Source of the DNA: Haemaphysalis longicornis
Taxonomy: Eukaryota; Arthropoda; Arachnida; Ixodida; Ixodidae
Length of the DNA stretch: 64,000 nt
Direction: 5' to 3'
Assembly: GCA_013339765.2 (NCBI GenBank)
Contig: CM023457.1
Coordinates: 56,817,745 to 56,881,744, forward strand
The translations under genes and the position numbers were made by a program. Within the stretch, counting starts at the first letter, position 1. Every line of letters begins with the position of its first letter. A model generated the notes under the pieces. That model made no database searches, had not been told where the DNA came from, and saw only the letters and a program-made list of their open reading frames with translations. Below are positions 1-10,499 of this stretch, in pieces.

Positions 1-215
1 ATATTTTTTGGCATTGCGAGGGTTCAGGGGCGCCGCCTTTTTTACCTTTATGCGTTTTAGTCGGTCAAGTGTGGCTTAACTGGCCTAAGGGAAGCTTAGC
101 TTGCCCTCCCTGCTCTGCGGCTGCGCGCGGCTGGCGTCTTTCCGAATGCGAATCAAAGATAACGCGGGCAACAGCGTTTCAGATGCAGAAGTGTGTCCTA
201 AGGTGCGGGAAATGC
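1..215 (+). repeat. Dispersed repeat, copy 1 (cut by window edge)
   Basis: This segment matches 51895-52085 in the same orientation. The shared order is GCCGCC, then TGCGTTTTAGTCGGTCAA, a CTTAGCTTG block, and TCCGAATGCGAATCAAAGA. The match reaches the first bases of the window, so the element probably starts outside it. The part just downstream (216-265, minus) holds a short coding-like motif, listed separately. I do not know the family name. The two copies show many substitutions and small indels, so they are old insertions. Confidence 0.6.
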
Positions 216-270
216 TGGGTCCTGCCGAGCCCGACGCGTGCGCTCGGCGTCTTGGGGAAGAACTGCTTCA
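213..270 (-). pseudogene. Fragment of a Lys/Arg-rich 'DAERxRRARQDP' transposon protein
   Basis: Read on the minus strand this encodes AVLPQDAERTRRARQDPAF and then a stop. A closely similar peptide, DPAVLAQDAERMCQANQE, is encoded on the plus strand at 34009-34062, and EAERKRHAHRDNEE at about 34256-34297. Repeated peptides of this kind (Asp-Pro-Ala, Ala-Glu-Arg-Lys-Arg) occur in N-terminal regions of transposon proteins in arachnid genomes. That link is from memory and the element class is uncertain; a Helitron is one possibility. No catalytic domain is visible here. Confidence 0.4.
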
Positions 271-699
271 CTTAGTGATACTAGTCTTTTTTCTTGCCTT
301 GAAAGATAATCTGAAGACATTATCTTTACGAGGATCACGTGGTGGGGGTCCCACTGTTCACAGGCGCCTTATCATGCCATAGTGACGTTTCGATGCTTGT
401 TTTGTGGTTTCTTTAAAATAATTCTGAGTTCTATGCTGTATGCCTGATTAGCCTAACGCGTGTGCTCGTCGCCTTAGGCCTTGGCGCCTTGGAGGTTTTG
501 CCCACGGAGGTTGTTTTTGTCCACGGCGATGAAAACGTTGGAGGTAGAGGTGATACAGCTTTGCTGTAAAGCTAGCGGATAGTCCCAGTAGAATGTTGGT
601 AGAGGGTCTCTTCCTGTTGGCTATTGAACACGAGGGAACGGATTACCGCTCGGAATGAGAGTACGTACACCTACTCGCCCCCACCGCCCATACTGCAGA

Positions 700-1440
700 A
701 TATGAAATAGCGGCAGTAATCTTGCTCCGATGGCAGATTTCTGTATAATCGGCGAGGAAAGTTGGCCTTTCCAATTTTTCCGGAGGACTCGAATGGCGGG
801 TTAGGACGATAACGGTTGTAAACTGATCCCCGACTTTTCGGCGAATCCTTCAGTGCTCACGCAACGCTATAATATAGCTGACAAAAAAAACGAACCGTCT
901 TCTGTTCCATATCGTTATTGGAGAAAGACAGAAGAGGAGCCAGACGCTCGCGTTACGAAAGAGAATACCAATCAAAAGCACTCTTGTGTCTTCGAGCGAA
1001 TGAGTTTTCAGAAAGCATTTCCAAGATGCATTTTCGTTTTTGAGAACTGTGAAATTTTGAGTTGGATAACCCAAACTTTGTGCATTTGAGGGGAACAGTG
1101 CACGCAGAGGAAAACGACTAGGCACGGAGGTTTCAAATTTCAGGAAATGGCTAGTTTGGAGGCAGGGAATAATTTTAGTCCCGGGCCGAATCACCCTCTC
1201 TTATCTCAGGGATGCCTTGAGTTAAATAACGCCCTACGTCAAATCCTAAAAATATCACATTTGGGATTCGAGTGTCTTGCGGCTGACGAAAAGCAGCCGC
1301 CTATAGTTAAAATGGTGTCATAGGATGCTACCTCGAAGCATGTTTCTCTTTTGAAAGCGGGGCGCTTTGAACTTGTCACTTTTGTAGAGTCAGCTCCTCT
1401 GCAGTTTTGCTTGAAACGGTTATTTTCCCCAAAGAACAAA
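700..1440 (-). repeat. About 0.72 kb dispersed repeat, copy 1
   Basis: The minus strand aligns almost end to end with 52540-53260 on the plus strand. Landmarks shared in order are ATAGGCGG(C/T)TG...GTCAGCC, a CTCAAATGC(A/G)CA(A/G)AGTTTGG block, CAATAACGAT(A/G)TG, CTTTCCTCG and a final AAATCTGCC. Frames inside both copies share short peptides such as IGGCF(S/P)SA, but stops interrupt them. No terminal repeats or target duplication could be assigned. It is an unnamed repeat to me, probably an old transposon. Confidence 0.6.
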
Positions 1441-2140
1441 GCGGAATTTCAGCAATACTGCTGGCACGTCTTTAATAGAAATGAATTACAACCAAATCTC
1501 TCAAACCTACCATCACAATCATTATTTGCCCTCCTATAAGCGCTTTTGCATCGTTGGGCGGATTCCTGTACTATTTTCATATATGGCGTCCGGCAGAAAC
1601 AGGGAGCGAATAAAAAGACTCCTGTTAGCAGTCGTCCGAGAGCACTCTCTGCTTCCTGCATACACGTAGCGCCATCTACTCGTTCACGTTGAACACTGCG
1701 GCCATTTTAAGAAGACCTTGCTGTGGTTCATCCACGGCCCGCCAGTGGTGTTCTGTTCCAGCGGTAACGGCCACAGTTCGAGCCTCCGCTATTGTAGATC
1801 ATCGTGGTTTACTTCAAGTGTTTTTTATATGTCCCTAATGCTGAAACAATTATACGCATTTTATTCCTAAGATATGCTGTTTCTGTTCAGGATGCGTTCG
1901 TTTAAGGTCCTGCATTGTGAACGGAGTGCCGGTCCTTCCCGGTTCCGCAAACCGAACGCCGACGAAGGGCATCAATTGCATTGAAACTCGCGGGTAAATA
2001 TGAGTCTTTAAAAAAACAATATGATTCAAGTTAAACCCCAGCCAGCCATTCTAGCTGATTTTGTCTGAGATGCCTTTAGAACCTCAGCTGCATGCGGGCT
2101 CTATTGCCTGTTCAGTGGCTTATATCTTCTGTTGCACAGT

Positions 2141-2309
2141 TTGATTGATGATTGATTGTAGGGTTTAACGCGCCGACGCAACGCAGGCGATGAGGCGCGC
2201 TGTAGTGGAGGGCTCCGGGTTAATTTTGACCACCTGGGGATCTTTAACGTGTTTCGAAATCTCGTACACACGGGCGTTTTCGCTTTTCGCCTGCAACAGA
2301 AAAGCGGTG
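2141..2309 (-). mobile_element. Ruka-type tRNA-derived SINE, 5'-truncated
   Basis: The copy lies on the minus strand: its 3' tail is the GATT repeat near 2141-2158, followed by GTAGGGTTTAACGCGCCGAC, the CCACCTGGGGATCTTTAACG core and AAATCTCGTACACACGGGCG. The tRNA-like head with the Pol III A and B boxes is absent; similarity stops near AAAAGCGG at about 2307. The family is identified from memory of tick SINEs and from the six other copies in this window. Confidence 0.85.
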
Positions 2310-2859
2310 TTGCGCAGTTTGTGTCATTATTCACCTCGGGGAAGTATACCCGAGCGCCATTAAATTCATGCACTCCGCGTTGTTACGACAGTCGCATCAC
2401 GCTCTCTTCTATACTACCAAAAAGTTGAGAAGCTATTCAAGTAAGATGCGACGACGGCCGGAGAGGTAATGGTTTGGGAATATCGGTCTAGCAACCCTTT
2501 GAGTTAGCCGGATTCTCCTCACGTGCGTCAACCTCGGCATTTGTCTATTACTCGGTTGACCCTGCAGGCTCGCTCACTCTCCAACAGCCCGAACTTCTTA
2601 TAATCCAACTTACAGTGATCACAAATCACCTAACGTTCATCAGTTCTCTTGTTGAAAAAACGCTCATTCCAATTAAGCAAGTAAATAGGCGTGAAGGGTA
2701 ACATTCACGCAGAGATACGACGCCATCCATGCGGCGGAGAAAGAAATGATATCCCTTTGACCGCTAGTAAAACAAAGATTTGGGTGTAATACACAATGTT
2801 CTTTTGCAAAGGCAGTAGTTTCACAAGGGTAATAGCTCCACATGTGGAAAAAAAACCGG

Positions 2860-3115
2860 CCCATGCTCCACTAACCTGAAACCTGGAGAGGGGCGAAACA
2901 TGCAATGTATAGGTGTATTCAAATATTGTAAGTTTCTCTCTTGCCCCATGGCGCGCGCTGATTTGGCGCCGGGGAAGCGCCGATGGGAGGAGCAATCGCG
3001 TGCTTGCTGAGACGGTGGCAGCCTCTCTTGCGTTGAACCGGCATTAATCAATCAAATGAGAGACAGACAGACCCGTAAGTTGTCTTCGTGTCACATGCCG
3101 AAGCATGCTAAGAAG
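2860..3115 (-). repeat. Dispersed repeat family (GGTTTCACGTTAGTGGAG), copy 1
   Basis: The minus strand carries TTTCGCCCCTCTCCAGG, then TTTCAGGTTAGTGGAG, preceded by CAGCGCGCGCCATG. The same order appears at 57235-57490 (minus), 19845-19950 (plus) and 61350-61425 (plus). Copies at 2.9 and 57.3 kb also share about 150 bases upstream, including GTTGAACCGG and TGTCTTCGTGTCACA. Four copies in 64 kb indicate a frequent element. No ends or coding capacity were recognised. Confidence 0.65.
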
Positions 3116-3149
3116 ATTCTAACAAGCAGCGCGAGGCATTGCGAAACGA

Positions 3150-3320
3150 TTGCCTGGTGTGTTTTTCCAGTACACGTTTTTTGCCGATGGAGATGAACGT
3201 TCTTGCGCGAGGTGTTCTAAAACGTCTGTCCCGGTGTGTTCTTTTAGTACGCGTTACTTTCTAGTGCGGAGCGTTGGAAAACGAGTGTCGCGGTGTTTTA
3301 GTACCGTGACGACAGGAGAC
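3150..3320 (+). repeat. Degenerate three-unit tandem repeat (about 60-80 bp)
   Basis: The motif GGTGTGTTYTTYYAGTACRCG recurs at about 3157 and 3233, and a shortened form GGTGTTTTAGTACCGTG at about 3292. Spacing is uneven (about 76 and 59 bases). An open frame runs through it, but its translation shows no recognisable domain. Confidence 0.45.
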
Positions 3321-3787
3321 GCGCGAAAGCCCCAACCCTTAAGCTGCTTCGCCCCTAAACCGTGTTCGGAATTGAATTGGGTACAGCATCTCTCCGAAAT
3401 TGCCTAGTATGTCGAATAGAGCGACTACTGCCGATTTTAACATTGGTGACGCCAAAAAATTGCAAGAAGAATTGTCATTCTTGTCAAGCAATACCTTGAT
3501 TTGTTGCTTGTGTACCAGAATGGACAAAATGCAGGGAAATTGAGCAATAAGTAGAAATCATCGAAATCTGCTGCACCGACGATGCTTGCTCAGAAAAGTA
3601 AAAAGAGGGATGTCTACTCGAAAGTTTTTGAAATTTTCTTGTCTTTCCTTCGGTCAAATAAATTAGGCACGCGCAATGTTAGCAACTTTCCATGTAGCTC
3701 CGAAAACTCGACGAAGTTGTGGTGAGCTGTCCATGAAGAGAAATAACAAAAAACTGACTGGCCGCCACAAAGTCCACCCAAAAAAGA

Positions 3788-4175
3788 CCGGCAGGAGGAA
3801 GAAGAACCGTTCTATGACCGAAACCCATCCGAACGCCTCATGGTAGGCCAGAATGGCTTGTTAGTACAGGTCAGCAGACGTCGTCTTCAGCTGTCGCTAC
3901 CGCAGTCAGCGCGAATCACGTGACAACATCTCAGGCGTTGTACCTGTCGTCGCTGTCGATGACAGACCCATCAAACAGGCCCTCCTATGCGCTCAGACGA
4001 CGTGAACGCCGTCATCTGGTGGCCGCGGGAACGTCGGGCTAATGAGGGCGCTTCGCCGCTTGCGTTCTGGCGCTGCCATGACGAGGCCGCCCTCGTACGG
4101 ATCGGCTATCGGCGAGCGAAGAGGATGCCGGACTAAAGCGCGATTTGGCTATCCTCGTTACCCCTTCGAATAAAG
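3788..4175 (+). repeat. About 0.39 kb repeat with a degenerate frame, copy 1
   Basis: It aligns with 48198-48600 on the minus strand. Both start with GGAAGAGGAACCGTTCT-like sequence followed by an ATG and the peptide M(T/S)ETHPNA, and both encode DDVNAVIWWPR(E/G)RRANE. The 48 kb copy stays open for 124 codons; this copy has early stops after about ten codons. Both end near GCGATTT...CCTCGTT, and this copy has an AATAAA at about 4173. It is probably a decayed transposon or retrotransposed gene piece; the parent is unknown. Confidence 0.6.
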
Positions 4176-4239
4176 GACAACAAGGTTTACCCAGAAGAGA
4201 AAAAAAGCGGAGGGGTGGTCATTTGGTTGCAAAGATTGT

Positions 4240-6820
4240 CATAGTTGCAAGCAAGACAGCGGCAGCGTAAATACGGCTTGGCTTGTTGCTACACCTTCTG
4301 TTTTGATCCTCCTGAACATTCTATCGCTTGTGTTTCGTCTTTTCCTCCTGTTTTCATTTTTATTTGCCCTATCTTCCTCACCAGATGACGTAATGCCAGC
4401 GAGCGGTTGTCGTATGGGACAAGATTCTGCACACACTTAGTTCCACTTTTCCGGTCATTTTATCACTTTGTCATTCGATCCATTTATCCGCACTTCACAT
4501 TAAACCCAGGTAGTGCTCATTGGTCAATGACTGGAAAGATAATGCGAGTTGTGGTGGAAAGACCAGCAAAGTCGCCTGTACCAGAAAGACCTCTCGCAAC
4601 CCCGGTTGAGGTTGACTGATGTTGCCTTCCGCCTTGCATACAGACCGACTATTGGTGGAGCCAGACATCGACTACATTGTATGTACGATATGTAAAAGGA
4701 GATCGGCGTTCCCCCCCGTCTGTAGTATGTGAATGCGGAAACGCTGCAGGCATCCCCTAAGTATATGGTTCACACAAGCGTTCACGCCTTGTGGCATGAG
4801 CGAGCGAAAACACGTTTCATCCTATTGTTTGTTCTCTGGGCGCTATTATGGGACAGTTAGGCTTTGACCCTGTTTTCTTGTAAGACCGACACACAATCAT
4901 AAATGCACAAGTATATACACATATTTGCCCAATTTCTTTATAAATACCCCACGAGAGGTGCCGTTCTGCTTTAAACACCTAAGTTGTTTTGCAAATCGTA
5001 ATTTTTGGTGTCCTCACTTTAAAAAAACAAGAAAATGCGGAGCTCTCGTGTGTGTGGGCTTCGCGGCGACCGCCCAGCGTCCCCGGTGCACGTTTATCAA
5101 GCGAAGCCTACCCACTTAAAGAGATTGGCCAAGATTGGCAAAAACAAAAATACAGCGTTAGCCGTAATCGTGGCAACACTTGCGCGGAACGAGAAAGACG
5201 TCATAGCGTACGCCCCTCCGAGGTGATGTCCAATGATTATCACTTCCAAAACAATGAACAAAGCTCACACTTATAGCACCAATGATGGAGTAAAGGTCGT
5301 AGCGGCAGCGAAGAAGCAAATCGGCTGCAGTGGTGGACTTAAACTTCAAGATGGTCGTGAAGGTTGCGTACAGCTTCGCTACCTCAAGTATAACGCGTTA
5401 GTGTGAGCTTCTTTTATTATTTTTTATTGTTTCATAACGATCACTGGTGGTTTCGTAACGCACTAAAATTGCTAACTCTTAGACAGTAACCATTGCCTGC
5501 CGAAAAGATATCGAGTCCGCTACAAGCAGGACAAGTTCTCCTTTTTTGTGAAGCGTTTTTTTTCAAAGCCGTCCATTTCCGGTTGCACGTCTAACAAATG
5601 GCGGAGAACCACCAAACATCTATGTTGGCGTATTCGTTTTGCTTGAGGTAATCCTTTAAAGAAAAATGTTCAAACGTAAGGCAAAACTTCATGGTGGGAG
5701 GAGAAGCGAGGGCCTGAACCGAGTTCTGTTGCTTATATTTAGCTTTCTTAATCATTGACTTTCGAACACGGTTTCTGGGGCACAGTGGTTTTATCATTTT
5801 TATTGAATTCCATATTTTCACACTACTTTGCAGAGCGACGAATGTGAACGTCATAATGGGCTAAACAAAAGGCGGAGGGATCTCCAGATTTTGTTCCGCT
5901 GCCTTCGGTGCTCGATAAGAACATCTTATGTCACTTCATTCGATAATTTTTACACGATGCGTGCGCTCTAAACTATCGGCGAACGGAACGTTGTCTAGGG
6001 AGGCGGACATAAAAGTGGTCAAAATCGCATAGACCAACGCATAACCAAATGCCCGTATTTGAGCCCCTCGGACATAGCGAAAATTCAAGAGCATAAAGTA
6101 ACGTGCCTGAGTTTAGGTCTTACCTTTTCGCAACGTAACGTTTATTTTCCTTGAGTGGTAAACTCTGGAGTCCCTTAGAACTCTTTTTGATGTTTACCAG
6201 TTCGCGGATATGGCCCCAGATGTCACCTAAATTTTCGCCCTCGTCTCTCAATGTTCCCTTATTTACATACTACTAACTATCCCTTATTTGCACACTAAAC
6301 TTGGTAAGCTTCTGTGCTACCAGCTGTTTGCTCAACTGTGGTCAGTTGTTTTCTTTTTTACGTTCGAATTTTCTTTAGTCGTCACGTTTGCGATTGGAAT
6401 AACCGCACCGCTTTTACCATTGTTCATCATTGTTTTCCTACTCGGTCTCAGTTTTATAAAAGAAATGAAAGTTTTTAAGGGATGCGTCACGTCAAAGAGA
6501 ACGTGCTCATAATCACTTATACCATTCTTCGTGACACTTACATCATAATTGTCTCCGCATGCTTTCATATCGACATCGCTTAGCAAGCAAATATTTGCTA
6601 CTGGATATAAAGTTTGCTACTGAATATAAAGGTCTGGACTATTGCCGCAACTAACGGGCAACGTGAGCTTTGCTTCAGACACACGTCAACGTGTTTATAT
6701 TAATTTAAAAACAACGACCCGGTCTCTAGAGAGTTGGACTTTGGAACTGCTGAATTTCGCTGGGGAATATTTATTTACTCTATTGAAAACTAAAATTGGA
6801 GACCTTAGCCGTAGAGCGAA
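4240..6820. other. No gene seen
   Basis: Only short frames occur and none looks like a known domain. A fragment at about 5093-5135 resembles 22695-22730 (CATACCCACTT, GGGATTGGCCA-like), suggesting a small dispersed repeat. At 6594-6632 a 19 bp unit (TTTGCTACTGGATATAAAG) is repeated twice in tandem. Nothing else stands out. Confidence 0.5.
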
Positions 6821-6821
6821 A

Positions 6822-6950
6822 GATGTTCATCATCATCAGCCTGGTTGTGTCTAGTGCAGGACGAGGGCCTCTCCCAAAGGTCTCGAGCCACGTGTATGGA
6901 CTGCTATCTGAGTCCACCCTTTCCTCCCAAATTTGCACAGTTCATCACTC
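6822..6950 (-). mobile_element. RTE-type LINE 3' tail fragment
   Basis: On the minus strand the sequence ends in CTGATGATGATGAACAT, the trinucleotide tail typical of RTE-clade LINEs. The frame just before it reads WERPSSCTRHNQADDDEH, which resembles the C-terminal end seen in arthropod RTE copies (ERPLPC...GRNQADDD). Similarity fades beyond about 6950. Only the extreme 3' end survives, as expected from 5'-truncated retrotransposition. Confidence 0.6.
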
Positions 6951-7080
6951 CATCGAAGAATTCCCAGTGGTGGCCTGCCCGGACTCAGAGATTCTTCGCC
7001 CCTTCTGCTGCAGCTTCACACCTTCACAAACTGTAGGCATCAATCCATGGGCCACACATTCTGGCATCCTTGAACGATGC

Positions 7081-7778
7081 TCAAGCACCGCCCTTCATGA
7101 ACATCAACAGGTCTGAAATGCTGCCTGGTCCGGTGATAACATCCCTGGATACGACGTGAGTCTTAGAGAGAGAGAAAGAAAAAGAGAGAGATAGAGGGAG
7201 ACAGAAAGATGACGAGTACTTGGGGCAGCAACACAGCACATGCTCTATTGTCTCTTCCACCCGACAGGTCTCGCAGCGGTCGTAGCTGGACATCCCGATG
7301 AGGAAGGTGTAGGCTTTCGCTAAGGCCACTACCAACCACAGTCTACAAAGCAAAGTCGACTGAGGTCGAGACAGCCCATGCGGAAGACGGCGGTGGAGAA
7401 AGAGATCTTTTATATATAGACGAGGATTTGCAAAGTGGGCGGTGTTCCATTGCTTCCTGGTAACCCTACGTGCAAAGGAGCAAAGCGTGCCCGCTGCATC
7501 GGTCTTGAAAGCGCCGCTTTCCTCTCTTTTATCCCCTGAACCCCACTCCCCAGTGCAGGGTAGCAAACCGGGCTCTACACCTGGTTAACCTCCTGGCCTT
7601 TCGATTCTTCTTTTAACTCCTCCGGCTCCCCCAGACCCCGTGGGTCAGCTTCGCGTACGTACGCACCGCAGCGAGCGGCGTTGTGAACGACCCCCGCTTC
7701 CCTGGGATGCGGCCGCCAGCGTGCTGAAGTCAGCTCCGCTGTATCAGTAGATTTCGAAGGCATGGGAACCGGTTTCAA
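7081..7778 (-). pseudogene. Non-LTR retrotransposon C-terminal remnant
   Basis: A 161-codon minus-strand frame (7566 to 7081) contains LPHGLSRPQSTLLCRLWL, KAYTFLIGMSSYDRCETC and VEETIEHVLCCCPKY. The spaced Cys/His pattern after the reverse transcriptase and RNase H domains is characteristic of tick LINEs of the Jockey/R1/LOA type. A second frame at 7778-7575 is likely part of the same remnant, separated by stops. An AGAGAG/AAAGA simple repeat at 7164-7208 lies inside the frame and is translated as Ser/Leu/Phe, so it is probably a later expansion. There is no intact reverse transcriptase, so the copy is dead. Confidence 0.7.
7164..7208. repeat. Imperfect AG/AAAG simple repeat
   Basis: A purine-only run of AGAG, AAAGAAAAAG and GATAGAGGGAG units on the plus strand. 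It sits inside the LINE remnant on the other strand. Confidence 0.7.
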
Positions 7779-7779
7779 T

Positions 7780-10005
7780 TTTTTTCCGTGTGCTTTTTCT
7801 TAATGCATCACGTTTATTATTTTTATGTCCTCCACACCAAAACTTGGATGAACAAAGACGATGAATGAGTAAAGCAGGAATAGGGGATAGAAATAATAAA
7901 TTAAACACCCTTTTAGTAGCAAAACTGTACTCAATTAACCGGTTGGCCAGATTTTGTTCCCGCAGTGCTGTTGGGAATAAAACGCTGCGCTTTTCCTGTA
8001 GGGGGCTTTTGTTTTTCTATTTTTTGTATTTCCGCCTACAGAAACACATCCCTCACAAAACTGCCGTAGTGTTGTTTTAGCCTTCTTGTTTTACCCGTGC
8101 TGTTTACATCGCCTGCAAGTTGTACACAGCAAGAGCATTTTAAACAGAAACACCTATAAAGAAGTGGCCACCCACTTTTGTAATAAAATACCGCGACTTG
8201 ATAGATGCCGAGCTCCGAAATGGACATTGTGATGGAAAGCACAGAAGTGTTGCTGTTGTGCTCGTACATGACAGCTTCCATCTTCCACAGCACTCAGCAA
8301 TTTTCGTTTTATTTATTTTTATGGGAAGTGGGAATTTTTGGCCGAAATTGTTGTTCAAAGCTTTCGGTTGAAACTATGAAGAAGCATGGCGCCCCTTTTT
8401 GTGTTTTTTACGGGAATCATATTTTGGCCACCGGCAGCAGGTGCTTTAATGTCGGTTTTTTCGTTTCAGCGTCCCTTTCCGACGTCTCTTTAGAGCGTGC
8501 TTTTTTGAAGACGATTTGAGCTTGAGCGGACATTTGGTGTTACAAAGCCCCTCACCAAGAGTAGCTTCGCTGCCTGAGACATATTTGGACAATGAAATTC
8601 CCGAGCTACCATCATCGCGGTAATAAGCTTGCACACATCTAAACACTGTTGCAACGCAAAAAAAAAAGTCTCGAGCACATTCGATGGAATGTATAACTAG
8701 ATATTAAGGACTTCTACTGGAGCACAACAAATGCTTCCGACGTTATGGCAATAAAAAATGCACTTTCCTTGCAAAAGACCGCATTTTCATTTACGACAAC
8801 CGTTGTCCGGCGACCGCTTTTCAAGTTGGATAAATGACGCACGGTCGAAAGTTTCTCCTAAAACAGGAGTTTTCTTTTCCTAATCATCCCTCAAAAACAT
8901 ATCGCCTACAGAATGAATACTGCGCAGTCCTTAGAATCTAGTCGCGCTGTCGAAATCGATTAAACGTACATTTATCGGTTCCTCTTAGGTGTTCTTGCTT
9001 AAACTCGAACTCCCTCCTCCTGTGTATTCATGTAGCAACGATTTGCAAAGGTATACCTGTGGTAACGACTCAACGAGCCGTAGAGATATCGTTAGATTAA
9101 ACAAATGACCACTTGGCATTGCGTGTAGTGCGGGACCGTCATTTTGGCCAACATCGAAGATAAAACTTGTAGTTAGTTGTTATTGAGTTTGGAATACCGG
9201 AGTTTATTAAAAGTACCCGCTCTTCATTTATTCCTCAAGCAGTCCTCTCTCCCTCCTCACTTACTGTAGCCCAAAATTCCTGTAGGCCTACTTCCAAAGA
9301 AATGATGGAGGAATCCCGGAGATAGCAGAGAGCGACTCGATCAAGAAATTTTGTCGGGCCCAATATAGTAGAGCGAAAATGTGAGCATCCCTTAAAATTG
9401 TTTGGTTCTAATAGTGCACCAGATATTTCCCTTTTGTACGAACATTTCGAAAGAAAGGACCTTAAGTTTTCTGGCATTCTGTTGCTTTGCCATCGTTTCT
9501 GGATAGTTAAAGAAGCAAATACTTGATTTCGAGGCTTCACACGCAAAAACTGTAAACCTTGCCAATTCGGAGCGTAATGACTGAGGAATAACGATAAAAT
9601 CAGACCACTTGAGCTATACCACCTTCCACAATCTTACAGACACGTCGTTTGGGACCCACAATTTCCCAGCAACAACACAAGTTTTCATTCGTTGTGTAGG
9701 TAAAGAATAATGTTTTCTGCATCCATTCACAAGGATATGCATCGATACACAGTGCAAATTTTTCCTCCATTTACTAAGGTTTGCTTCTTGTTTTGGAACA
9801 GTCGCTGTGAGTCTTGAATCTCACAGGCCTTAGTAAAAGTAACAAATAAAAGAACGTCGTTGAAGAATGACAAGGTGACCTCATTGCAGTTGCTAATACA
9901 GATAAGTAAGCTAAGTGGTAACATAAATAGATGATGCATATGTTTAAAAGAATTATCTTCCAAAATAGCCTTTTATTCTAAGGGCGGCCTTGGGTTGTTC
10001 TTTCG
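7780..10005. other. No gene seen
   Basis: AT-rich sequence with short frames only. The longest, at 9235-9546 (minus, 103 codons) and 8205-8519 (plus, 104 codons), show no domain and are within the length range expected by chance. Confidence 0.45.
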
Positions 10006-10009
10006 CCCA

Positions 10010-10490
10010 AGTTATCGCCCGGAAGAATCGTTCGAAATTCGGAGCTTTCAAAGCGTGCTACATGATTCATCGATCTAGCGGTGCTTCGTAATCACGCAAG
10101 ACATTAATCTCCGAGGCGAAACGCTTAAAGACATGTGGGAGTCAACCTTGGAGGACGAAGAACACCGCTCGTTGCGAAAGACACGGCTCAGATAAGGAGC
10201 ATAAAGTGATTAATAAGGGGTCTTTATACCACGCCATGCAGCGTCTCCAGTAGTAATTCAGTCGGTTTTCGATAACCACCCTTCCCGTACCCGCGTAGGA
10301 AAGGTCTTCCTTGGAGAGAGGCAATAAGTAGACTAAACGCGATAAAACTACGCTGTTGTGCTCCCGCCAGTTATCGCGTAATAATGAGGTTGCCAAACCT
10401 GGTTCTATGCATTGATGTCCAATGATTAGCTTTTGTCGGGTAAAAAATTAACACAGAAAAGCAAGGCCTCTCATTTATTAGGCGAATTAA
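10010..10490 (-). repeat. About 0.48 kb dispersed repeat, copy 1
   Basis: The minus strand aligns with 37994-38480 on the plus strand. Shared landmarks in order are CTAATAAATG, CATTATTACG, GTGGTTAT, TTAATCAC, TGTCTTTCGCAA(C/A)GAGCG, TGACTCCCAC, GGAGATTAATGTCTTGCG and GATTACGAAG(C/T)ACCGCT. The middle 200 bases are most similar. No coding signal is conserved between the copies, so it is more likely a non-autonomous element than a gene. Confidence 0.65.
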
Positions 10491-10499
10491 AGTAGGAAG

